From DASYAN01 sp036501345 (GTDB taxonomy: Bacteria > Chloroflexota > Ktedonobacteria > Ktedonobacterales > Ktedonobacteraceae): a stretch of DNA of 11,049 nucleotides. This document shows, piece after piece, positions 6,335 through 11,049 of the stretch. The number at the start of each line of letters is the position of its first letter. Positions within the stretch are counted from its first letter, which is position 1. The notes beneath the pieces are model-generated. The model had not been told where the DNA came from. It made no database searches and saw only the letters and a list, made by a program, of their open reading frames with translations. The DNA is taken from assembly GCA_036501345.1 (NCBI GenBank), contig DASYAN010000392.1:1-11049 (forward strand). The letters are read 5' to 3'. A program made the position numbers and the translations under genes.

Positions 6335-6622
6335 GATCCTGGCATAGGAGGCATCCAGATCCTGTACAGGCGCTAAGTGAAAGAAAGTTGGTCCTACGAA
6401 AAGACGTAGATGTGTGCATCATCAGCAGGTATGCTATCCCTATACTTGCAAGTAAGGCTACAAAAAGACAGAGATACATCCATGAGAGCATTTCCTAACC
6501 CAAAAAAACAGAGCTGTCCCGAGTTGAAGTTGTTCTCTAGCCACTTCACTAAAAATGCGTAAGTACGCCAATATCATTTATCGTAGAGATGAAAAACCAA
6601 GTTCAAGTAGCAGGTAAAGACA
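6335..6622. other. Intergenic gap between the SAHH-like gene and the TIR-NLR gene
   Basis: No gene is evident. A perfect 10-bp palindrome, CCTGTACAGG, lies at 6361-6370; the same ten bases also occur inside the upstream gene at 5872-5881. CTACG (6394-6398) and CGTAG (6405-6409) form a 5-bp stem with an AAAAGA loop. There is no hairpin with a T-run, so read-through from the upstream gene is possible. I found no convincing -35/-10 pair; TATCAT at 6572-6577 lacks a partner at normal spacing. Co-transcription therefore cannot be excluded or shown. Confidence 0.45.
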
Positions 6623-9600
6623 ATGATAAATAAAAACCAGCTCAATCCTGTTCGTTTTTCTTATACTCATCAAGTGTTTATTTCCTATTCTCATGTCGAT
6701 ATCCAATTTGCAACTCAGCTCAAAGGTGAACTTGGGAGATGCGGTTATATCGTTTGGCTGGATACCACGAGCATCCCAGGAGGAGAGGTCTGGATTGAGA
6801 AAATAACTCAAGGCATCAGCGAATCGTTTGCTGTTATTAGTATTGTATCGAAAAGTGCAAATGAAAGTAAGTGGCTTCGCCGTGAATACCTCTACTCTGA
6901 TGAACAAGGCAAGCAAATTCTGCCCGTCATTATTGATGGAAGCAATTGTCCCTTTTATATCGTGGATAGACAAGCCATTATCTACAACGGAGACTTCAAT
7001 CAATCCTTTCTCGCTATTAAAGAAACAATAGATTGTTGGGCTTCATCAGCTAGCCAAGCTGTTCTCTCTCAGAGACCATCGAGTGGAATCCCTACTCTAG
7101 CACCCGCGAATGCGCATCTTTTCCCATCACAAGGAAAGCCATCGACCCATGTTCCATCTCAACAAGCTTCTCTACCACAGGATAGCCCTTTCTCTGGGAA
7201 TAGAGCGACAAGCGAACAGAACCTGGGGTGGGAGGACACGACCCGCAACGAACCATTTTATGGCCGAGCGGACGAGCTCACGACCTTGAATCGCTGGCTT
7301 CTCGATCACCAGTGCCACGTCATCTCGATCCTTGGCATGGGAGGCGTGGGCAAAACCAGTCTGGCTCTCGCGTTAGTCGATCAAGTGAAAGCCTCTTTCT
7401 CCCACGTCTTTTGGCGCTCGCTCCTCAATGCACCCCCCTTTCGAGCGGTGCTGCAAGACTGTGTGCAATATGTTTCTGATTGGCAGGAAACAGACCTGCC
7501 GGAGAGCATCAATGACCAAATCGCCCTCCTGCTTCACTATCTGCGCCAACATCGGTGTCTGATCGTGTTAGACAACATGGAAACGATCATGCAGGCGGGT
7601 GATCGTGCCGGAGACTATCGCCAGGGCTACGAGGTCTATGGCAAGCTGCTGGAGGCAGTGGGAAGAGAACACCACCAAAGCTGTCTGCTTTTGACCAGCC
7701 GAGAGAAGCCCAAGGAAATTGCACACACAGAAGGCAAAACCGCTCCGGTGCGTTCTTATCTGCTCAAGGGGTTGAAAGCAACCGACGGTCAGAAGATCCT
7801 CAAGGAAAAGGGGGCCCATGGAGCCAAGCAGGTCAGGGAAAGCCTCATTTCTCGCTATGTAGGCCATCCGCTTGCGCTCAAGCTCGTCTCTCAACTCATT
7901 AAGGAGCTATTTGAAGGTGATATCGCTAGCTTTCTGGAGGGTGGTGAGGCCATCTTTACGGATATTCGCGATATCTTGGATCAACAATTCGAGCGATTAT
8001 CAGAGGTAGAGCGAGAGCTGATATACTGGCTAGCTATTGAGCGGGAGGCGATCTCCCTTGATACTTTACAGCAGGATCTGGTCGGTCCAGTCAGCAAGCG
8101 TGACATCCAGGAGGCCTTGCGCTCACTGCTGCGCCGAAATCTGATCGAGGCTGGCAATAAGAGCTTCTTGCTGCAAAACGTCGTGATGGAATATGTCACC
8201 GATCGTTTGGTCGAGAACATTGCTCAGGAGATCGGCAGCGCAAAGATCGGGCTCTTTGATCGGTACGCCCTCATCAAAGCGCAAGCCAAAGAGTACGTGC
8301 GAGAAAGCCAGATTCGCCTCATCTTGACCCCCGTTGTGCAGCGGCTGCTCACCTCTTCAGGCACAGGGAGCATCGAGCTCCATTGCCAGCGCATCCTTGC
8401 CCTTTTACACAAGGAGCAAGCTTCTCTATACTCCCTTGGATATGCAGCTGGGAATGTCTTCAATCTGTTACTGACGCAGGAGTGCGATCCTCGCGGCTAT
8501 GACTTTGCTCACCTGACCATCCGACAGGCACACCTGCGAGATAAACAGCTTCCAGAAATTGATTTTGCCCATGCCCACTTCCTGCAGTGTGTCTTCACCG
8601 ATATCTTTGGCAGTGCCTGTACCATCGCCTTTAGCCCTGATGGAGAGCTTCTGGCCCTTGGAACCGTCAACGGGGAGGTCAAGCTCTGGAATGTCTCGGA
8701 GGGTATTCCTATGCTCACCTGTTCAGGACACGCTGGCTGGATGTGCTCAGTGATCTTTAGCCCCGATGGCCATCTGCTGGCGAGCAGCAGCTATGACCAC
8801 ACGGTCCGGTTGTGGGAGGTCAGCAGCGGCAAATGTCTGAAGGTCCTCAACGTTCTCGGGATAGCACTTCTGCGAGACGAGCAGAGCAGTAACCTGGAAG
8901 CACTTGCCTTTAGCCCTGATGGCATGACCTTAGCCATTAGTATCAACGATCAGGTCTGGTTATGGGATATCAACACAGCGAATCGTATTCGTACTTTGCA
9001 AGGCCACACCGCTTGGGTACGACCAATCGATTACAGCTCTGATGGGCATCTCCTGGCCAGTGGCAGCGAGGATTGCACCATCCGCTTGTGGGAGGCCAGC
9101 ACGGGCACGTGCCTCAACATCTTGCAGGGTCATACGGGTTGGGTACGCTCGGTGACCTTCAGTCCCGATGGACGACTGCTCGCCAGTAGCAGCAATGACC
9201 ACACCATCCGCTTATGGGAGACGAGCACCGGTCAGTGCCTCAACGTCTTACAGGGTCACAGTGCATGGGTACGCTCAGTGGCCTTCAGCCCTGACGGATC
9301 CATGCTGGCCAGTAGCAGTGAGGACCATACCATCCGCTTGTGGGAGGTCAGCACGGGTCAGTGCCTCAACGTCTTGCAGGGTCATACCGATTGGATATTC
9401 GCGGTAGTCTTCAGCCCCGATGGACGGCTGCTCGCCAGCAGCGATGACAGCAAATATGTGAAGTTTTGGGAAATCGACAGTCAACAGTGCATCGCCACCT
9501 TGCGAGGGTACAGCAACAGAATTCTTGCAGCAGCTCTCGATCCTACAGGGCAGTGGATTGCCAGTGGGAGTGAGGATCACCAAGTGCGGATTTGGGATGC

Positions 9601-10498
9601 CAGCAACGGGCAATGCCTCAAAACGTTAGAAGGCCATACCAACTGGATCTTCGCCGTGGCTTTCAGTCCTGATGGGTTGATACTGGCCAGCGGCTGCAAC
9701 GACCGCACCATCCGCTTGTGGGACATGAGCACAGGTCAGTGTTTGAATGTCTTGCAGGGACATGGCAATTGGGTCGTCACGCTCGCTTTTAGCCCTGATG
9801 GACGGTTGCTCGCCAGTGGCAGCGAGGACCATACTATCCGCTTGTGGGAGGTCAGCACAGGTCAGTGCCTCAACGTCTTGCAGGGACACATTGAGTGGGT
9901 GCGCTCAGTGGCTTTCAGCCCGGATGGGCAGATGCTGGTCAGTTGCAGCAACGACCACACCATCCGCTTGTGGGAGGTCAGCACGGGTCAGTGCCTCAGC
10001 GTCTTGCGGGGGCACACGACCTGGGTGCGCTCAGTGGCCTTCAGCCCGGATGGGCGTCTGCTGGTCAGCGGCAGCGAGGACCACACCATCCGCTTGTGGG
10101 AGGTCAGCACGGGTCAGTGCCTCAAGATCCTGCAGAGGGGCATGATGATAACCTATCCAGTCACTTTTTGCCCAGACAGACCAATTCTAGCCAGTGGGAG
10201 TACTGACCAAACCATTCAACTCTGGGACCTCAACGAGGGCATCCCTACTCGAACGCTGCAAGGACATCGCGGTGATATAGCATCGCTTACCTTTAGCCAT
10301 GATGGCCGTCTTCTCTTGAGTGGCAGTGACGACGGAACGATGAAACTGTGGAATGTCGACACCGAAACCTGCCTGCTGACACTCAGAACTGACAGACCAT
10401 ATGAGCGAATGAATATTACAGAAGTGACAGGCTTAGCTGGGGCACAAAAAGAGACCCTTAAGATCTTAGGCGCTATTGAAAAGGATTTCGTGGCCTAG
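6623..10498 (+). CDS. TIR / NB-ARC / WD40 NLR-like protein
   Basis: The 1291-aa protein is a prokaryotic STAND NTPase of NLR type. Residues 17-140 are a TIR domain: VFISYSHVD (18-26), GYIVWLDTTSIPGGEVW (41-57) and SKWLRREYL (82-90), whose Glu88 aligns with the catalytic Glu of NAD-cleaving TIRs (SARM1 E642). A Ser/Pro/Gln-rich linker follows (141-205). The NB-ARC module runs from about 206 to 540, with FYGRADEL at its start, Walker A GMGGVGKT (238-245), Walker B CLIVLDN (312-318), a sensor-like CLLLTSREKP (354-363) and GHPLAL (414-419). A helical region leads to a pentapeptide-like linker (626-660), then 14 WD40 repeats (about 664-1258), enough for two seven-bladed propellers. The tail MNITEVTGLAGAQKETLKIL (from 1263) is typical of this class. 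The expected mechanism is ligand sensing by WD40, NTP-driven oligomerisation and TIR activation depleting NAD. The start at 6623 has a modest AGG (6612-6614) 8 nt upstream. Confidence 0.93.
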   Translation: MINKNQLNPVRFSYTHQVFISYSHVDIQFATQLKGELGRCGYIVWLDTTSIPGGEVWIEKITQGISESFAVISIVSKSANESKWLRREYLYSDEQGKQILPVIIDGSNCPFYIVDRQAIIYNGDFNQSFLAIKETIDCWASSASQAVLSQRPSSGIPTLAPANAHLFPSQGKPSTHVPSQQASLPQDSPFSGNRATSEQNLGWEDTTRNEPFYGRADELTTLNRWLLDHQCHVISILGMGGVGKTSLALALVDQVKASFSHVFWRSLLNAPPFRAVLQDCVQYVSDWQETDLPESINDQIALLLHYLRQHRCLIVLDNMETIMQAGDRAGDYRQGYEVYGKLLEAVGREHHQSCLLLTSREKPKEIAHTEGKTAPVRSYLLKGLKATDGQKILKEKGAHGAKQVRESLISRYVGHPLALKLVSQLIKELFEGDIASFLEGGEAIFTDIRDILDQQFERLSEVERELIYWLAIEREAISLDTLQQDLVGPVSKRDIQEALRSLLRRNLIEAGNKSFLLQNVVMEYVTDRLVENIAQEIGSAKIGLFDRYALIKAQAKEYVRESQIRLILTPVVQRLLTSSGTGSIELHCQRILALLHKEQASLYSLGYAAGNVFNLLLTQECDPRGYDFAHLTIRQAHLRDKQLPEIDFAHAHFLQCVFTDIFGSACTIAFSPDGELLALGTVNGEVKLWNVSEGIPMLTCSGHAGWMCSVIFSPDGHLLASSSYDHTVRLWEVSSGKCLKVLNVLGIALLRDEQSSNLEALAFSPDGMTLAISINDQVWLWDINTANRIRTLQGHTAWVRPIDYSSDGHLLASGSEDCTIRLWEASTGTCLNILQGHTGWVRSVTFSPDGRLLASSSNDHTIRLWETSTGQCLNVLQGHSAWVRSVAFSPDGSMLASSSEDHTIRLWEVSTGQCLNVLQGHTDWIFAVVFSPDGRLLASSDDSKYVKFWEIDSQQCIATLRGYSNRILAAALDPTGQWIASGSEDHQVRIWDASNGQCLKTLEGHTNWIFAVAFSPDGLILASGCNDRTIRLWDMSTGQCLNVLQGHGNWVVTLAFSPDGRLLASGSEDHTIRLWEVSTGQCLNVLQGHIEWVRSVAFSPDGQMLVSCSNDHTIRLWEVSTGQCLSVLRGHTTWVRSVAFSPDGRLLVSGSEDHTIRLWEVSTGQCLKILQRGMMITYPVTFCPDRPILASGSTDQTIQLWDLNEGIPTRTLQGHRGDIASLTFSHDGRLLLSGSDDGTMKLWNVDTETCLLTLRTDRPYERMNITEVTGLAGAQKETLKILGAIEKDFVA
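8612..10400 (+). repeat. WD40 coding array of 14 units, with a strict 126-bp register
   Basis: Fourteen units follow the pattern VRSVAFSPDGRLLASGSEDH, then TIRLWEVSTGQCLNVLQGH. From unit 4 on (about 9004-10130) units are exactly 126 bp: the landmark ccatccg or ctatccg recurs at 9078, 9204, 9330, 9708, 9834, 9960 and 10086. Units 4-6 and 9-12 are nearly identical in DNA. Unit 2 has a 9-residue insertion, units 7 and 8 are diverged (DPTGQ, VKFWEI), and unit 12 lacks the GH signature (QRGMM). The residues that vary most between the near-identical units are the pair after GH and the four after Trp. Confidence 0.92.
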
Positions 10499-10993
10499 AA
10501 TAACCTCTATAAGGTTACTACCCAGGTCACCTCAGTACCGACGGTGCCTCACAAGGCTTGCGAACGGCCTTTGGCCGTGAGAAGACAAGAAGAAAGCACC
10601 TGAGTAGTTACAAAAGTGCTCTCGTAGCAATGTTTTTTGAGGATTAGGAAAATGCCCTCTTGATAGAGAGTTTTTCAAATATTATTGATCTCTGCGGAGA
10701 AAACTAAAGACCTAGGGCTAGCCTACGATGACAGCCCATTGCTGGACAAAGACTTTGCTGTTCGCTTATTCGCAAAAAGCTAGAAGATACTCCTCTGGCA
10801 CTTGAAGCCAGAGGGAAAACTCATCACTTGAGTCTTCTTTAGCTTGAAAGTCGCTTCTTAGCTGTTTTGCCTGGAAGAGAAATGGGCAGTCAACAAACAG
10901 TCTAGCTAAAAAAATGGCTCTCATCCAAGCTCTCACCTAGCTCTTTAGATCTTTACGCTGGGATCTATAACATATTAAGGAGAGATATCAACC
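10499..10993. other. Intergenic region with several stem-loops
   Basis: No gene is evident on either strand. Directly after the NLR stop, TAACCT (10501-10506) and AGGTTA (10512-10517) form a 6-bp stem without a T-run. The structured segment 10514-10611 is described separately. CTCT/AGAG (10657-10668) followed by TTTTT (10671-10675) is a weak terminator candidate. CCTCTGGC (10792-10799) and GCCAGAGG (10807-10814) form a perfect 8-bp stem with a 7-nt loop and no T-run. TATAAC (10966-10971) lies too close to the next ribosome binding site to be its promoter. Confidence 0.5.
10514..10611. repeat. Nested inverted repeats, possible structured RNA
   Basis: An outer pair, GTTACTACCCAGGT (10514-10527) and ACCTGAGTAGTTAC (10598-10611), is complementary at 12 of 14 positions. 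It encloses a perfect 6-bp hairpin, ACGGCC-TTT-GGCCGT (10564-10578), and a small GTACC-GAC-GGTGC hairpin just upstream. Together these could fold into a multi-branched stem as the 3' end of the NLR transcript, a terminator-like structure, or a mobile-element remnant. I do not recognise an RNA family. Confidence 0.4.
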
Positions 10994-11049
10994 ATGCCTA
11001 AGGAACTACATCCAAGTAAAGCGACGGATGGAACAAGAATTCGGGAAAG
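10994..11049 (+). CDS. N-terminal fragment of an unidentified gene (runs off the window)
   Basis: AAGGAGAG (10977-10984) precedes ATG 10994 with about 11 nt from GGAG to the start, a good translation signal. The visible 18 codons read MPKELHPSKATDGTRIRE and stay open to the window end. A polar lead followed by DGTRIRE would fit the beginning of an XRE-type helix-turn-helix protein (D-G-x-x-I-R-E-L-R...), but 18 residues do not allow an assignment. It is co-directional with the NLR gene and 495 bp downstream of it, so it is probably a separate unit. Confidence 0.55.
   Translation, partial: MPKELHPSKATDGTRIRE

Noticed and set aside
9168..10206. Rightward and leftward alternative frames across the WD40 array
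   Set aside because: Repetitive products arise because 126 is a multiple of three, so all frames stay open in the repeated DNA; they are shadows.
10792..10814. 8-bp hairpin as an intrinsic terminator
   Set aside because: No T-run follows on the plus strand, and the minus strand also lacks one directly after the stem.
10944..10971. TTTAGA-N16-TATAAC as promoter of the last gene
   Set aside because: Its start point would fall at about 10978, inside the ribosome binding site of that gene, leaving almost no leader.

Overview
The window most resembles an accessory region of a large, filamentous Ktedonobacteria-type Chloroflexota genome. This is inferred from the kind of TIR / NB-ARC / 14-blade WD40 protein present, with its typical pentapeptide-like linker and C-terminal tail, and from decayed insertion sequences around it. 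No taxonomic marker gene is present, so the assignment is moderate. Cyanobacteria carry similar proteins.

Left part (1-1725). On the minus strand there is a small transporter operon: a 67-aa DUF3311 membrane protein (173-376), followed by the first 18 codons of a sodium:solute symporter-like gene (1-56) that runs off the left edge. Next comes about 1.3 kb of mostly non-coding, mobile-element-scarred DNA. It holds an IS3-family transposase relic with a stop and a large internal deletion (1006-1254), a strong leftward promoter overlapped by a perfect 13-bp inverted repeat (955-1000), and an array of five TGTCCGG-type boxes with alternating 17/21-bp spacing (1421-1508) that looks like an orphan end of an IS21-like element.

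Central part (1726-6334). A doubtful 80-aa reading frame precedes a 1412-aa gene (2096-6334) with a very good ribosome binding site. Its product has a disordered, repeat-rich charged N-terminus, a domain related to S-adenosylhomocysteine hydrolase (SAHH) with an intact NAD-binding fold but apparently lost catalytic residues, and a long C-terminal array of about a dozen helical repeats.

Right part (6623-10498). A 1291-aa NLR-like protein combines an N-terminal TIR domain (candidate catalytic Glu88), an NB-ARC/STAND NTPase and 14 WD40 repeats. Several WD40 repeats are nearly identical in DNA and stay in strict 126-bp register. Its TIR-coding part is much more AT-rich than the rest, suggesting module exchange. 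After a non-coding stretch with stem-loops, the first 18 codons of another gene start at 10994.

The two large genes are co-directional, 288 bp apart, with no clear terminator between them. The pairing of an NAD-binding SAHH-like pseudoenzyme on a long repeat scaffold with a TIR-type (potentially NAD-consuming) NLR is the most interesting part. It could be a two-component defence or programmed-death system, in which the SAHH-like protein senses NAD or nucleosides or acts as scaffold or regulator. That is inference; the sequence shows only domains and adjacency.
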